A stretch of 64,000 nucleotides of DNA from Ensifer sp. Root278 (GCF_001429285.1 NZ_LMJJ01000007.1:62001-126000), one strand, 5' to 3'; numbered from the stretch's first letter, positions 1 to 10,494 are shown. Numbers and translations: made by a program. The notes: generated by a model not told the origin, from the sequence alone.

Positions 1-956
1 ACCGGGTCGCCGCCAGGCTTTACGAACATGGTTGCCGTCACTTCTTCGTCGCCCAATTTGTTGAAGCCCTGCGCCTGCAGCCAAGTCTCGCCGCGGACGC
101 GACCGTCTACGTGTTGAACGGCCTCCAGCCCGGCAATGAAACTGCCTGCGCCGAGCATCACATCGTGCCGGTCATCAATTCGCTGGAGCAGTTGCAGCGC
201 TGGAGCGAGACTGCGAAGGCGCTCGGCGGCAAGCTGCCGGCGGCTCTGCAATTCGATACCGGCATGTCTCGCCTCGGCGTTCCACCGGCAGAACGCGCCG
301 CCGTTGCTAGCCTGCTGGCGGCAAGCGGCGGCATTGATGTCCAGTTCATTATGAGCCACCTCGCCTCCGCCGACGAGGCCGAGAACGAGCAGAACGGAAG
401 CCAGCTCGCCGAGATGAACCGCATCACGGCCGAATTCCCCGAGTTCCACCTTTGCTTCGCCAATTCGGGCGGCATCTTCCTCGGCAGGCCCTATCACGGC
501 GTACTTGCCCGTCCCGGCATCGCACTCTACGGCGGTGCGCCGACCGCCAACCAACCCAATCCGATGGAACCCGTCCTGCGCCTCGATGTGGCTATCGTGC
601 AGACCCGCACCGTGCCTGCCGGCGCGCGCGTCGGCTACAGCGGCACCCATATTGCCGCGGGAGAAACCCGCCTCGCCACCATTGCCGCCGGCTATGCCGA
701 TGGCCTTCCGCGCAGCCTGAGCGGCCGGGGCGCGGTCTATTGCGACGGCATTCGCATGCCGATCGTCGGCCGGGTCTCGATGGACAGCATCACCATCGAC
801 ATCTCCGCTTTGCCGGACGGTCGCCTGCATCTTGGCAGCCTTGTGGAAGTGCTCGGCTCCAATCAGGCGCTTGAAGACATTGCGCGCGACGCCGGTACCA
901 TATCCTACGAAATCCTGACCGGCCTCGGCCAGCGCTACGAGCGGCAATACCGCTGA
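1..956 (+). CDS. Alanine racemase, 5'-truncated by window edge
   Basis: PLP-dependent racemase interconverting L- and D-alanine. The reading frame is open from base 3, so the gene begins upstream of the window; the N-terminal PLP-lysine region is missing only because of the cut. The visible part holds the barrel segment with MSHLASADE and ANSGGI, and the C-terminal beta domain with RVGYSGT (position of the catalytic tyrosine in the family), AGYADG and GRVSMD. It lies 27 bases upstream of dadA and is followed by ridA, so it is probably the catabolic DadX-type enzyme that feeds D-alanine to DadA rather than the biosynthetic Alr. Assignment to the family is very secure; catabolic versus biosynthetic is inferred from context. 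Confidence 0.95.
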   Translation, partial: RVAARLYEHGCRHFFVAQFVEALRLQPSLAADATVYVLNGLQPGNETACAEHHIVPVINSLEQLQRWSETAKALGGKLPAALQFDTGMSRLGVPPAERAAVASLLAASGGIDVQFIMSHLASADEAENEQNGSQLAEMNRITAEFPEFHLCFANSGGIFLGRPYHGVLARPGIALYGGAPTANQPNPMEPVLRLDVAIVQTRTVPAGARVGYSGTHIAAGETRLATIAAGYADGLPRSLSGRGAVYCDGIRMPIVGRVSMDSITIDISALPDGRLHLGSLVEVLGSNQALEDIARDAGTISYEILTGLGQRYERQYR

Positions 957-983
957 CCCCTTCTCTTCTCCCGTGAGGACACC

Positions 984-2234
984 ATGAAAGTTATCGTTCT
1001 CGGCGCCGGCATCATCGGCGTGACCTCGGCCTACCAGCTTGCCAAGGCAGGACATGAGGTGACGGTCATCGACCGTCAGCCCGGTCCCGCCCTGGAGACG
1101 AGCTTCGCCAATGCCGGCGAAGTCTCTTTCGGCTACTGCTCGCCCTGGGCCGCGCCCGGCATTCCGATGAAGGCGATGAAGTGGCTGTTCATGGAGCATG
1201 CACCTCTGATCCTGCGCCCGAAGGTCGACACCGCCATGCTGTCGTGGATGGTGAGGATGCTCTCCAACTGCACGTCCAAGCGCTACGCCATCAACAAAAG
1301 CCGGATGTTGCGCCTCGCCGACTACAGCCGCATCTCGCTCGCCACACTGCGCGCAGAGACCGGCATCGCCTATGACGAGCGGATGCAGGGCACGCTGCAA
1401 TTGTTCCGCACGCAGCAACAACTCGATGCGTCCGGAAAGGACGTCAAGGCACTCGCCGCCGACGGCATTCCCTACGAGGTATTGGACCGCGACGGCTGCA
1501 TCCGGGTCGAGCCGGCGCTGAAGCATGTTCGCGAAAAGATCGTCGGCGGCCTGCTGACGCCGAAGGACGAGACCGGCGATTGCTTCAAGTTCAGCAACGC
1601 GCTTGCGAAAAAGGCTGAAGAACTCGGCGTGCGCTTCAATTATGGCAGCATCATCCGTGGCCTCGACGTCGAGGGTGGCCGCATACGTGGTGTCGTCACC
1701 GCGCACGGAACGCTGCAGGGCGACGCCGTTGTCGTGGCGCTCGGCAGCTTTTCGCCGCTGCTCGTCAGGCCGCACGGCATCCGTCTGCCGGTCTATCCGG
1801 TCAAAGGCTATTCGCTGACGATCCCGATCATCGACGCGTCGCGCGCGCCGGAATCGACTGTGATGGACGAGACCTTCAAGATCGCCATCACAAGGCTCGG
1901 TGATCGCATCCGCGTCGGCGGCATGGCCGAAATCTCCGGCTACACCAACGATCTCGGCGAGCCCCGCCGCCTCACACTGCAGCATTCTGTCACCGACCTC
2001 TTCCCCGGCGGCGACGTGTCGAAGGCGAGCTTCTGGTCGGGCCTTCGCCCGATGACGCCGGATGGCACGCCGGTCATCGGTGCGACGAGGGTCGCGGGCC
2101 TCTATCTCAACACCGGTCACGGTACGCTCGGCTGGACCATGAGCTCCGGTTCGGCCCGGGTGATCGCCGATCTGGTCAGCGGGCGCAAGTCTGAGATCGA
2201 CGCAACCGATCTCGCAATAGCTCGCTACGCTTAA
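984..2234 (+). CDS. dadA: D-amino acid dehydrogenase (small subunit type)
   Basis: FAD-dependent dehydrogenase oxidising D-alanine and other D-amino acids to 2-keto acids and ammonia via an imine, donating electrons to the respiratory chain at the inner membrane. 416 residues, the usual length. The N-terminal dinucleotide-binding motif is [18 protein letters not shown], followed by the DAO fold; the C-terminal FAD-contact stretch reads [12 protein letters not shown] and [12 protein letters not shown], typical of DadA. A purine-rich GTGAGGA lies just before the ATG. Together with the upstream racemase it converts L-alanine to pyruvate; the downstream ridA would clear reactive imine intermediates. 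Confidence 0.95.
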   Translation: MKVIVLGAGIIGVTSAYQLAKAGHEVTVIDRQPGPALETSFANAGEVSFGYCSPWAAPGIPMKAMKWLFMEHAPLILRPKVDTAMLSWMVRMLSNCTSKRYAINKSRMLRLADYSRISLATLRAETGIAYDERMQGTLQLFRTQQQLDASGKDVKALAADGIPYEVLDRDGCIRVEPALKHVREKIVGGLLTPKDETGDCFKFSNALAKKAEELGVRFNYGSIIRGLDVEGGRIRGVVTAHGTLQGDAVVVALGSFSPLLVRPHGIRLPVYPVKGYSLTIPIIDASRAPESTVMDETFKIAITRLGDRIRVGGMAEISGYTNDLGEPRRLTLQHSVTDLFPGGDVSKASFWSGLRPMTPDGTPVIGATRVAGLYLNTGHGTLGWTMSSGSARVIADLVSGRKSEIDATDLAIARYA

Positions 2235-2268
2235 GCAGCTCTCTTAATCACTTTCGAGGAAACAAATC

Positions 2269-2646
2269 ATGATCCAGGAAATCCACACAAACGACGCGCC
2301 GGGCGCCGTCGGCCCTTTCTCCCAGGCGATCAAGGTCGGCAATCTGCTGTTCGTCTCCGGCCAGCTGCCGATCGATCCGGCAACCGGCGAATTCAACTCG
2401 GATGACGCGATCGCGCAGGCCGATCAGTGCCTCAAGAACCTTGCCGCCATTGCGGCCGCCGCCGGCACAAGCCTCGCCAACACCGTCAAGACGACGGTCC
2501 TTTTGACCGACCTCGGCAACTTCGCCGAAATCAACACGGTCTATGCCGGCTTCTTCTCCAAGCCGTTCCCCGCACGCGCCTGCTACGAAGTCAGCGCGCT
2601 TCCAAAGGGTGCAAAGGTCGAGATCGAGGCAGTCATTGCGCTCTAA
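2269..2646 (+). CDS. ridA: RidA family 2-iminobutanoate/2-iminopropanoate deaminase
   Basis: Small cytosolic trimeric enzyme of the YjgF/YER057c/UK114 family that hydrolyses reactive enamine/imine intermediates. 125 residues, full length. The signature FPARACYEVSALPKGAKVEIE carries the family arginine and the terminal glutamate region; the N-terminal GAVGPFSQAI is also characteristic. AGGAAACAA precedes the ATG. It sits 34 bases after dadA, which releases 2-iminopropanoate from alanine, so the pairing makes metabolic sense: RidA would speed imine hydrolysis to pyruvate. Confidence 0.93.
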   Translation: MIQEIHTNDAPGAVGPFSQAIKVGNLLFVSGQLPIDPATGEFNSDDAIAQADQCLKNLAAIAAAAGTSLANTVKTTVLLTDLGNFAEINTVYAGFFSKPFPARACYEVSALPKGAKVEIEAVIAL

Positions 2647-2674
2647 GCGCCTCGGGTAGCAGACGTCAATCAAA

Positions 2675-2697
2675 TGGGCGGCCAACACCACCGCCCA
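2675..2697. terminator. Hairpin between ridA and the convergent hydrolase gene
   Basis: A 7-bp perfect inverted repeat (TGGGCGG / CCGCCCA) with a 9-base loop lies 28 bases after the ridA stop and before the 3' end of the opposite-strand hydrolase gene. No clear T-run follows, so intrinsic termination is plausible but not certain. Confidence 0.4.
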
Positions 2698-2743
2698 ACC
2701 TCTCCAGGCATGGCGCGGCTTGATACCACGCCAACAGCGCTCA

Positions 2744-3442
2744 TCAGTATCCGGCGCGTTGTTGTTCGAGCCATTCCCCTATCACGGCGGCGAGGCGCTG
2801 CGGCGCCTCCATAGGAACCATGTGTCCGGTGTGTTCGATAATTTCGAAGTCTGAGCCGGCGATACCCTGCTGAAGCTCAAGCGCTTCGGTTCGAGACCTC
2901 AATCGGTCCTGCTCTCCCGCGATGACGAGAGTTGGACACCGGATCGTTTTCAGATCATCCCGTTCGTCTCGTCGGTCGATCAGCGACTGCCTGCGAAAGA
3001 CGTCGCCGCCCAATCGCTGCCCTGCCGCCTGGATGCGTGCAACGATGTCCACCCGCTCGGCATTGTCAGGGTGCAGCGACGAGACCACAGCCGTCCTGCT
3101 CAGCCCCTTGAAGACGGCACTGCCCGCCTGCCCGGCGATGGCGGCCTTCCGGTGAAGCTCAACATCGCTGTCGCCGCGTGCGGATGTTGCGATGAGGATA
3201 AGGGCGGTTACCCGGTCGGCAGCGTGCCGGACGATTTCCCGAGCCACGTAGCCGCCCATGGAGAAGCCGAGCAACACGAACTTGGACGGCGCTTCCGACA
3301 GAGCACGGCGAGCCATGGCCGGTATGGAAGCATCCTGCGAAAGATCGGCGTATGTGGCAGGGCCAAATTCGCTCAGTGCGGGAACCACGTCACGCCAAAG
3401 ATCGGCGTCAAGCATGAAACCCGGAACCAGAAGCATCGCCAT
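2744..3442 (-). CDS. Alpha/beta-hydrolase fold protein
   Basis: Predicted cytosolic serine hydrolase, 232 residues. The nucleophile elbow is LLGFSMGGYVARE (Ser near residue 80), the acid is in IAGEQDRLRS, and the histidine is in HTGHMVPMEAP, so the triad looks complete. No signal peptide. It follows the SGNH esterase gene by about 130 bases on the same strand and may be the last gene of the alginate operon, but the larger gap leaves room for an independent transcript. Substrate unknown; carboxylesterase or lactonase-like activity is the general expectation for this small-hydrolase group. Confidence 0.85.
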   Translation of the reverse strand: MAMLLVPGFMLDADLWRDVVPALSEFGPATYADLSQDASIPAMARRALSEAPSKFVLLGFSMGGYVAREIVRHAADRVTALILIATSARGDSDVELHRKAAIAGQAGSAVFKGLSRTAVVSSLHPDNAERVDIVARIQAAGQRLGGDVFRRQSLIDRRDERDDLKTIRCPTLVIAGEQDRLRSRTEALELQQGIAGSDFEIIEHTGHMVPMEAPQRLAAVIGEWLEQQRAGY

Positions 3443-3570
3443 ATTTCGCCACCTCGCCGTGCACGTTGAGTGACGGTATTGGAAGAAAGGGGCGAGTCGT
3501 CAAGGAAGGACCTCGCTTCGAGCCAAAAGCCGACACGAGGAAATTTAGTTCGGGATCCCCCCACAGTCGG

Positions 3571-4848
3571 CTATTCCGGCCACATGACCTGACGCAGCTC
3601 CGGGCGTGAAAACCGTATGCTTGCCGGTTGCTTAGACCGACCAACCTGTAGACTGAGCCCAAGCCGGAGATTTTGCGTCGGCGTCTTCAGCTTGATCGGG
3701 GGTGTCCTCAGCGCGCCAGACCACGCCTCCTTTGGAAAGGGTGCGAGGTTTCCGTCGCCGAGATCGAACGGAGCGAGCGCTTGCGACATCAGGCCCTCCG
3801 CCGCACCATCTTCCAGGATCAGCGAAATGTCCCGCCAGCCATCGTGTGCGTCGACTTCCACCTCGACGCTCGCCTGCACCCAGGCGCCCGCCGGCAGCGG
3901 ATTGACGAAACCGTCCGGCAGGATATGCACGAAGCACTCTCCGCCCGCCACGTCGATTTCCTGCCAGTTTGCCACGCGGTCGGGCTGGCAGATGATCCGG
4001 CTTGCAGTCGTGCGACCGCGAGAAACGGCCAGTCCATCGGCCAACGGTCCGTGCCCGGCAAGAAGCGGATTGGGCAGAATGTTGCCGAGCGGGTTGTTGA
4101 CGGCATCGAAACGATCGTCCTGTGCCCAGATGCGAGGAGCGGACGGCGCAAGAAAGCCACGAAGATAAGCTGCCAATGCCTTGCCGACCGCATAACCGCC
4201 CGGAACCGAGAAGTGGGTGCCGTCGTCGGAAAAACCATCGTGTGGCGCGCCATCGGCGGAATGCGGATCCACCCAGACACTATTCCAGTCAAAGACGTGG
4301 CATTGAGGTCTTCTCGCCGCAAAGGCGAGGCTCTTCTGGTTGATCCAGTGTGCCTTTGCCCGTTCCGATCCGCCCGCGACCCATTTCTGCGTGCCGCGCG
4401 CCAGGATCGGCAGCAGAATCACATTCTTTCCCGTCTCGAGCAGCCGATCAACGATTGCCTCGCGGATCGACTGGATGACCTCCTTTGTCTCCACCATCAT
4501 GTCGTTCGTACCAGCGTCGACGATGATCAGGTCAAAATCGAGTCTCAACACCTCTTCCAGACGCTGTTCGATGTCCCGGGCCTTCTGACCCGAGACACCG
4601 GCGTTCAGCCCACCGAAACCGCGGGTGACGCCGACCCTGCCGCTCGGCTCCCATCCGGGATGCACGCGCGAATCGTGAAACACCGTGACATCGAGCTGGC
4701 CGCCGGACAGAACCTCCGCCCATGTTGCCCAGCCTCGGGCGCAGGAGTGGATATGCCCATCGCCCGCGTGGTGGTTCTGCTGGACGAGCGACGTGCCGAG
4801 AAGAGCGACACGCTTGCCATGGATCGGAAATCGCGCTGTCACAACCAT
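3571..4848 (-). CDS. SGNH/GDSL-type hydrolase with C-terminal beta-rich domain
   Basis: 425 residues. The N-terminal half carries the SGNH blocks: LLGTSL (block I, with GTS in place of GDS), DAGTNDMM (block III with the oxyanion Asn) and DDGTHFSVPGG (block V, Asp-x-x-His). About 190 further residues look beta-rich and may bind carbohydrate. No signal peptide is seen, so it should act in the cytoplasm. It starts within a few bases of the upstream SDR stop codon, indicating translational coupling in the alginate operon. Bacterial alginate is often O-acetylated, so a deacetylase for imported oligosaccharides is an attractive but unproven role. Confidence 0.85.
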   Translation of the reverse strand: MVVTARFPIHGKRVALLGTSLVQQNHHAGDGHIHSCARGWATWAEVLSGGQLDVTVFHDSRVHPGWEPSGRVGVTRGFGGLNAGVSGQKARDIEQRLEEVLRLDFDLIIVDAGTNDMMVETKEVIQSIREAIVDRLLETGKNVILLPILARGTQKWVAGGSERAKAHWINQKSLAFAARRPQCHVFDWNSVWVDPHSADGAPHDGFSDDGTHFSVPGGYAVGKALAAYLRGFLAPSAPRIWAQDDRFDAVNNPLGNILPNPLLAGHGPLADGLAVSRGRTTASRIICQPDRVANWQEIDVAGGECFVHILPDGFVNPLPAGAWVQASVEVEVDAHDGWRDISLILEDGAAEGLMSQALAPFDLGDGNLAPFPKEAWSGALRTPPIKLKTPTQNLRLGLSLQVGRSKQPASIRFSRPELRQVMWPE

Positions 4849-4849
4849 G

Positions 4850-5599
4850 TCAGGAAAACAACGTGCCGCCGTTTACATCGTAACAGGCGCCGGTGATGAA
4901 CGACGCCTCGTCGGAAACGAGGAAGGCGACCAGATTGGCGACCTCCTCCGACTTGCCTTCACGCTTGACCGGCGTTGCGCCAGCAACACGTTCCCGTACC
5001 TCCGCTTTGGTGAACGTGTCGTGGAATGTCGTGGAGATCATGCCGGGGCAGACGGAATTGACGCGGATCCTGGGTCCGAGCTCCTTTGCGAGTCCGCGCG
5101 TGAAGGTCATGACCGCCCCTTTCGAGGTCGCATAGGCCAGCGCACCCGGGCCACCACCATCGCGGCCGGCCTGCGAGGCAAAGGTGACGATCGAGCCACC
5201 GTCGGCCATTGCCGGAACGACCGCCTTGGATGCATTGAAGAGCGACGTGAGATTGACGTCGATCACTTGCCGGAAGAATGCCTCGTCCATGTCCTGCAAA
5301 GTCTTGCGGGCCAAGAGTCCGCCGGCGACATGCACAAGCCCATCGAGCCGGCCGAATTCGCCGACCGCCTTGTCGACGGCAGCTTGCGCGTCGGTTGCCA
5401 CCGTCATGTCGGCCTTGATGGCGATCGCCTTGCCACCGGAAGCGGCTATCGCCTTCACACAATCTTCGGCGCCAGCCGCGGAGCCAAAATACGTGATCGC
5501 GACCCTCGCGCCCTCGCTGGCAAGCCGCTCGGCGCAGGCTTTCCCGATGTCGCGGCCGCCCCCGGTTACCAAGATGACCTTGTCCTTCAATCCGTTCAT
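4850..5599 (-). CDS. SDR oxidoreductase, candidate DEH reductase
   Basis: Short-chain dehydrogenase, 249 residues from the chosen ATG at 5599. That start has GGAAAGG about 7 bases upstream and leads directly into the Rossmann strand; an open frame continues upstream but is low-quality sequence. Motifs: VTGGGRDIG (cofactor binding) and YATSKG (catalytic Tyr-x-x-x-Lys), with a C-terminal [11 protein letters not shown]. It directly follows the PL15 alginate lyase gene, the same arrangement I recall for Agrobacterium Atu3025-Atu3026. There the SDR reduces 4-deoxy-L-erythro-5-hexoseulose uronate (DEH) to 2-keto-3-deoxy-D-gluconate. Family certain; substrate inferred from context. Confidence 0.9.
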   Translation of the reverse strand: MNGLKDKVILVTGGGRDIGKACAERLASEGARVAITYFGSAAGAEDCVKAIAASGGKAIAIKADMTVATDAQAAVDKAVGEFGRLDGLVHVAGGLLARKTLQDMDEAFFRQVIDVNLTSLFNASKAVVPAMADGGSIVTFASQAGRDGGGPGALAYATSKGAVMTFTRGLAKELGPRIRVNSVCPGMISTTFHDTFTKAEVRERVAGATPVKREGKSEEVANLVAFLVSDEASFITGACYDVNGGTLFS

Positions 5600-5615
5600 G
5601 ACGTTTCCTTTCCAA

Positions 5616-7940
5616 TCAGAAATTCTTGGGAATGATGATGCGCAACTGGTTGTCGTCGACATCCGTGAAATAGAGGTCGGCGCTGAAGCCCTGGTCGTCG
5701 ACGAAGTGGAAAACCCGCCGCGGTTCGCCGAGAGCATAGGGAACGAGAAGCGTCACCAGCGTCTGCTTGGTGGACGCCGGAAGCGTCGCCTCGATGTGAT
5801 ATTGCCTCGGCAGACCTTCGATCTCAGTCGGATCAACGTCCTCGAAGCCTTCGACCATGCTTAGCTGCGGCGGCCCGGCGGTCGAAAAGACGAACTGACC
5901 GTAGAGCCCTGCCCTTTCGCCCGTCAGGCGAAAGCTATTGCTCCCTACCTCCAGCGGATGGGCGGAATGGAACAACCATTTGAGGGGCTGTGGCTCGGCG
6001 CATTCGACGCGATCGACAATCACGAGAAAGTCGCTGCTGGCAAAATGGATGTCACGCTCGACCCTCAGGACGAGCGGATTGCTTGCCCGATAGGCGGCCG
6101 TGGCATCGCCGCTGATGAAGACATGCGTCGGCTCCTCGCGCACAGCAAGGATTCGACCTCCCGCCTTCTTGCCGATCGCCTTGTCGCCTTCGGCGTATTG
6201 CCCACTGTCGCCTATGAGGATGGCATTCTTGGACATGGTCTGCCGACGCCAGCGGCGATGCATGGTCGAGTTGAAGGCGACATAGTAGCCGCTCTGGATC
6301 GCCAGATCCTCGCCAAAGGCATAGAGCAGGAAGGCGTTCTGGTCGCCGTGACTGTGGCTCAAGGACCCAAACGGGCTGCTCTTGAACAGGAACTGGATGT
6401 GGCGATCGGGATCGTCCATGTGCTTCTGGATCGCGACCCAGCCGATCTCCCTGAACCATTTGACCGGTGGCAGGTCGACAGGCGCCTTTGCCTCGACTTG
6501 CGGGTAATCGTGCCGATAGACCAGTTCGTCGAAATTGAGGTCCCACCAGCCGTAGTTATAGAATTCCATGGCGGTACCGGCGGCATCCGCCTTCAGCCGC
6601 TCGAAATACCATTGGTAATGGGAATTGCCGGTGACGCCCGCAAACTGGCGGACGTTGTAGCCGACCTTCAGGCCGGGCGGATCACCAAGGGTGGAATCGT
6701 CTCCGAAGCAGGCCCGCTTCGTACCCGGTGCCTTGGTGTAGAGCGGGAAGTCGCCCGTCTTCTGAAAGAACGGACGCCGGTAGAGATCGACCTTCAGGAA
6801 GTTTCGGATGAGATTGGCCGCCTCCGTCAGATAGGCGATCCCGGTCATCCAATAGTGTGGGCCTTCCGCCCAGCCGCCGTCCTTGTCGCCCCAGGGCGAG
6901 TAGAGGGTGAACAGAAACTCGACCGTATAGTCCAGCCAGCCCTCGGCTTCCATTTCCTCACCGACCAACGAGATGCAGGCGGCCGTCAGCGCGGCCGAAA
7001 GCGAGCGCACCGCGTGGCTGTCGTATGGAAAAACGTGAATGCGCGCACGCCAGAGCACGTGGTCGGCGACCTCGCGTGTGCGCGCCAGGAGCACGCCACG
7101 CACCTGCTCTCGCTCACCCTCGTCCAGATGGTCATGCAGCCAATCGTAGCCCCAGGCGAGCGCAGTCACCACCCGGAACGCCGCCTCGTCGTTATAGGAG
7201 CGCGCCGTTGCGCCTTGCGGGTCCCAGCCTGCGACGGACAGTAGCCACTCCTTGGCCCGCGCAATTATGTCTGCGTCATTAAGGATGACGCCGGCAATCG
7301 CGAGGTGTCGAACGGCATAGATCGCTTCCTGGCAGTCAATATACATCTGCCGCCAGAGCTTGGCGGTGCGCACATTGTCCGGGTAGCGCGCAGGCTCAGC
7401 GATCGGGTTGTGCGAAAGCCACGGCTGAACGGAGTTGCTGAAGAATGTCTCCCAACTGCTATGGTCAGGATCCTGGCGCAATCTGTCGCGAAAGTCGGCG
7501 ACGCCATCCGGATTGAGCCACAGGCGGGGGTGGCGAAGGTCCAAGTTCTCGCGCCGTGCCGTCGCGCGCGGCAAAGCCGTTTCGGGCAGACCCGGCTCGA
7601 GCGTGAATTCACGGACGCGGCTCCATTCGGAGGCGACGCGCTTTGCAGCACCGTCCCAGAGCGCAAACGACCAGCAATAGGAACCGGGCTCGAATGCTGT
7701 ATCCGGCGTGAAGAAGTTCCAGGCGAGATTGTCGAAGACCAGCGTCCGCTCGGGCGGAAAACCCGGATCGCTGGAAACCCGCAACACGTAGCGCGCATCG
7801 TCATTCAGGGCCGGGAGCCAGCTGAAACGGGGTGGGTTCTCGATACAGGCGTTGCCGGTCGGCTGATAGCCGATGGTCAAGGTACCGGGTTTCGGCTCAT
7901 CGAGATATTGCAGGCGGGGTGCTTCAGCGGGTTTGGGCAT
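5616..7940 (-). CDS. PL15-type exolytic alginate lyase (heparinase II/III superfamily)
   Basis: 774 residues from the ATG at 7940, preceded by AAAGGA; this avoids overlap with the upstream gene and matches the 776 residues I recall for Agrobacterium Atu3025. The order is an N-terminal beta domain with LTIGYQP and [10 protein letters not shown], a central alpha-barrel, and a C-terminal heparinase II/III-like beta-sandwich. Residues matching the Atu3025 active site (His311, Tyr365, His531 from memory) are His309 in YDSHAVRS, Tyr363 in EGPHYWMTG and His529 in [10 protein letters not shown]. No signal peptide, so it should release unsaturated monosaccharides from imported oligo-alginate in the cytoplasm. 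Flanked by an importer and an SDR, consistent with a complete alginate pathway. Confidence 0.92.
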   Translation of the reverse strand: MPKPAEAPRLQYLDEPKPGTLTIGYQPTGNACIENPPRFSWLPALNDDARYVLRVSSDPGFPPERTLVFDNLAWNFFTPDTAFEPGSYCWSFALWDGAAKRVASEWSRVREFTLEPGLPETALPRATARRENLDLRHPRLWLNPDGVADFRDRLRQDPDHSSWETFFSNSVQPWLSHNPIAEPARYPDNVRTAKLWRQMYIDCQEAIYAVRHLAIAGVILNDADIIARAKEWLLSVAGWDPQGATARSYNDEAAFRVVTALAWGYDWLHDHLDEGEREQVRGVLLARTREVADHVLWRARIHVFPYDSHAVRSLSAALTAACISLVGEEMEAEGWLDYTVEFLFTLYSPWGDKDGGWAEGPHYWMTGIAYLTEAANLIRNFLKVDLYRRPFFQKTGDFPLYTKAPGTKRACFGDDSTLGDPPGLKVGYNVRQFAGVTGNSHYQWYFERLKADAAGTAMEFYNYGWWDLNFDELVYRHDYPQVEAKAPVDLPPVKWFREIGWVAIQKHMDDPDRHIQFLFKSSPFGSLSHSHGDQNAFLLYAFGEDLAIQSGYYVAFNSTMHRRWRRQTMSKNAILIGDSGQYAEGDKAIGKKAGGRILAVREEPTHVFISGDATAAYRASNPLVLRVERDIHFASSDFLVIVDRVECAEPQPLKWLFHSAHPLEVGSNSFRLTGERAGLYGQFVFSTAGPPQLSMVEGFEDVDPTEIEGLPRQYHIEATLPASTKQTLVTLLVPYALGEPRRVFHFVDDQGFSADLYFTDVDDNQLRIIIPKNF

Positions 7941-8004
7941 CGAAATGACGTCCTTTGGATTCGTGATGGAGGCGGGCGCGGACCAGCCGCGCCCGATAAT
8001 CGAA

Positions 8005-9573
8005 TCAGTTCTTTCCGTATTGGCGGTCATAGGCCGCCTGCATCACCTCGTTGACCTTGGCGTAGCCAAGCTGGTCGAGGCGGGCCACGTAGCCGTCCCA
8101 TGAGGTATCGACATCCTGGGCTCCGAGGACCCAGGTCTGCTGCATTTCCATCATGTAGGTAAGCAGGCTCGGCCAGTACTTGTCGTAAACCGCGCGCTCT
8201 TCGCTGTTCATCGAGACGCCCGTGAACTCAGGCTGCAGAAGGCCTGGCTCCTTCTCGTACATGGCGATCCCGTCCAGGGCCATCTTGTTCGTCCATTGCT
8301 CCTCGGAGGCGTAGGCGGCCCAATAGCCACGCGGCACGCCGGCGCCGATTTCCCACATTTGAGCGTTCACCGGCTTGGGATTGTGAAGGACAGTCTCCTT
8401 GTAGATGGGCTTGCCATCGACCATGTCATAGGTCTCGCCCTCGATGCCCCAGTTGGACAAGATCCGGCCCTTTTCGGAGAACCAGAAGTCGAAGTATTTG
8501 ATCGTCTCGACCGGGTGCTGGTTCGAATAGGAAATCGCCCAGCCCGCCGGCTGAACGGTCGCACGACGGCTGTCCTCGAAACGCTTTCCAGAGACGGTCT
8601 TCGGCGGCAGCATCGGCGCGAAGTTGATGCCGGGCACACTGTCCTTCAGGGCTTCGGTGTAGTTCGAGGTGCTTGCGAACCAGTCGTGCGTCATGCCGCC
8701 GATATTGTTGCCCAGCATGTATTCGCGCACGCGGGCGCCCCGGGTAAACACTTCCGTGTCGATCAGGCCTTCCTTGAACCACTGCGCGACCTTGGAAATA
8801 CCGGTCTTGTAGTTCGCCGTCGTCCACGGATGCACAACCTTGCCGCCTTCGATCATGAAGTCGCCATAGCGTTCCGAGCCGGACACACGGGCATCCCACA
8901 TGTTGATCAGCCGGACCGCTTCGATCGGCTCGCGCGCGAAGTACGGAACTTCATCTTTCTTGCCGTTACCGTTCGGGTCCTTCTCGCGGAAAGCCTTGAG
9001 AACGGCATAGAGCTCGTCGACATTTTCCGGGACCTTCAGGCCAAGCGTGTCGAGCCAGTCCCTGCGGATGAACCAGGCCCGGGAAAACTCGCCCTCAGGC
9101 ACGTAGGGGATGAAGTAGATGTGCCCGTCGGGCGCGCTGATTGCCTGGCGAACGATCGGATGCTCGTCGAAGAATTTCTTGAGGTTGGGGGCGTTCTCCT
9201 CGATCAGATCATCCAGCGGCATGAAGGCACCCTCCATGCCGTAACGGATGAAATCGTCTTTCAGCCCGCCGGTGACGTCGCCGCCGACGATATCCGGCAG
9301 GTTGCCGGACGCCATCAGCAGGTTAAAGGCGTCCCGACTGTTGCTGGTGGCAAGCGACGCGATGTTCTTCACGTGGATACCGGTCCACTCGGCGGCCTTC
9401 TTCTCCACCGGCCAGCCTTCCGTGTAGACGTATTTGTCACGGAAATGGAAATGGATCGTCAGCTCGAGTGGGTCGTCGGTAATCTTCGTCGCGGCGTCTT
9501 CGGCATAGGCCGAGCCGGTTTGCAGCAACGCGCAGGTGGCGAGCAATGCCAACGTATCTCGAATATATCTCAT
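8005..9573 (-). CDS. Alginate/oligosaccharide ABC importer, AlgQ/LplA-type solute-binding protein
   Basis: 522 residues, long for a family 1 solute-binding protein but normal for the LplA/AlgQ group. A Sec signal peptide (LALLATCALLQTGSAYA, cleavage near residue 24) exports it to the periplasm. The loop DPNGNGKKDE looks like the calcium-binding site found in Sphingomonas AlgQ1/AlgQ2. Located between two permease genes and the PL15 lyase, it should deliver alginate oligosaccharides to the AlgM-like channel. The ATG is preceded by AAGGAGGAGAATGG, a strong ribosome-binding site. Family very secure; substrate from context. Confidence 0.92.
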   Translation of the reverse strand: MRYIRDTLALLATCALLQTGSAYAEDAATKITDDPLELTIHFHFRDKYVYTEGWPVEKKAAEWTGIHVKNIASLATSNSRDAFNLLMASGNLPDIVGGDVTGGLKDDFIRYGMEGAFMPLDDLIEENAPNLKKFFDEHPIVRQAISAPDGHIYFIPYVPEGEFSRAWFIRRDWLDTLGLKVPENVDELYAVLKAFREKDPNGNGKKDEVPYFAREPIEAVRLINMWDARVSGSERYGDFMIEGGKVVHPWTTANYKTGISKVAQWFKEGLIDTEVFTRGARVREYMLGNNIGGMTHDWFASTSNYTEALKDSVPGINFAPMLPPKTVSGKRFEDSRRATVQPAGWAISYSNQHPVETIKYFDFWFSEKGRILSNWGIEGETYDMVDGKPIYKETVLHNPKPVNAQMWEIGAGVPRGYWAAYASEEQWTNKMALDGIAMYEKEPGLLQPEFTGVSMNSEERAVYDKYWPSLLTYMMEMQQTWVLGAQDVDTSWDGYVARLDQLGYAKVNEVMQAAYDRQYGKN

Positions 9574-9612
9574 TCCATTCTCCTCCTTAAACAGAATTGG
9601 CTGAGACAGCTG

Positions 9613-10494
9613 TTATTCTTTCACTCCACCAAGGGTGATACCCTTATTGAAGTATTTCTGGATGCTTGGATAAATGAGCAGCACTGGAATGATCGAAGCG
9701 ATCATGATCGCCGCAGTGACGGTCTCGAACGAATAGCGAGCCGTCAGCAGGCTGCTTGCGAACTCGTCGTTGGCGGTGAGATCGACGATGATGCGCTTGA
9801 GGTAGAGCTGAAGCGGGATCTTCTCCTCGCCGCGCAACAGCACCATGGCCCAGAAATAGCTGTTCCAACGGGAAACGATGCAGAACAGCGCGACCGTGAT
9901 GATCGCCGGCTTGGACAATGGAATGAAAACCTTCCAAAGCAGCTGGAACTCGCTGGCGCCATCCATCTTGGCGGCTTCCTCAAAGGACTTCGGCACGGCC
10001 TCGAAGAAGTTGCGCAGCAGGATGACGTTGAAGGCATTGCAGGCAAACCCGATGATGATGCCGAAGCGCGAGTCGAGCAGCCCGAGATCTCGCATGTTCA
10101 GGAAGAACGGGATCATGCCGGCGTTGAACCACAGCGTGAACGCCACCATCAGGTTGAGGATCTTGCGGCCCCGAAGCCGTGGGCGCGACAGCGCATAGGC
10201 GCCGGGGATCATGATCGCGAGGCTGACGGCCGTGCCGCCGAAGGTGTAGATGAAGGTATTGCCGTAGGCGATCCAGAAGAGCCGATCCGAAAGAACGAAC
10301 TCGTAGGCGGCAAGTGTCAGGTCCTTCGGCAACAGCACGACCTGTCCCGAGGTGACCGCCGCACCCGATGAGATCGAAACCGACAAGAGGTAGATGAACG
10401 GGTAGAGCGTTGAGAGTACGAAGAGCCCGATCAGGGTCGCGTTCGCATATCCGAAGATCCGGTCGCCGCGAGAATAGAGATTGAAGCTAGCCAT
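9613..10494 (-). CDS. ABC importer permease, LplC/YtcP/AlgM2-type
   Basis: Inner-membrane permease with about six membrane spans; 293 residues from the ATG at 10494, with a GTG start three codons upstream (10503) also possible because it overlaps the previous stop. The EAA loop reads FEEAAKMDGASEFQLLWKVFIPL, which contacts the ATPase, and the protein ends FNKGITLGGVKE, a usual ending for this subfamily. It pairs with the upstream LplB-type permease as a heterodimer. Part of the alginate importer. Confidence 0.92.
   Translation of the reverse strand: MASFNLYSRGDRIFGYANATLIGLFVLSTLYPFIYLLSVSISSGAAVTSGQVVLLPKDLTLAAYEFVLSDRLFWIAYGNTFIYTFGGTAVSLAIMIPGAYALSRPRLRGRKILNLMVAFTLWFNAGMIPFFLNMRDLGLLDSRFGIIIGFACNAFNVILLRNFFEAVPKSFEEAAKMDGASEFQLLWKVFIPLSKPAIITVALFCIVSRWNSYFWAMVLLRGEEKIPLQLYLKRIIVDLTANDEFASSLLTARYSFETVTAAIMIASIIPVLLIYPSIQKYFNKGITLGGVKE

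Noticed and set aside
8296-10371. 691-codon open frame on the plus strand
   Set aside because: Antisense to the binding protein and permease genes of the alginate importer; the translation is compositionally odd and has no recognisable domain.
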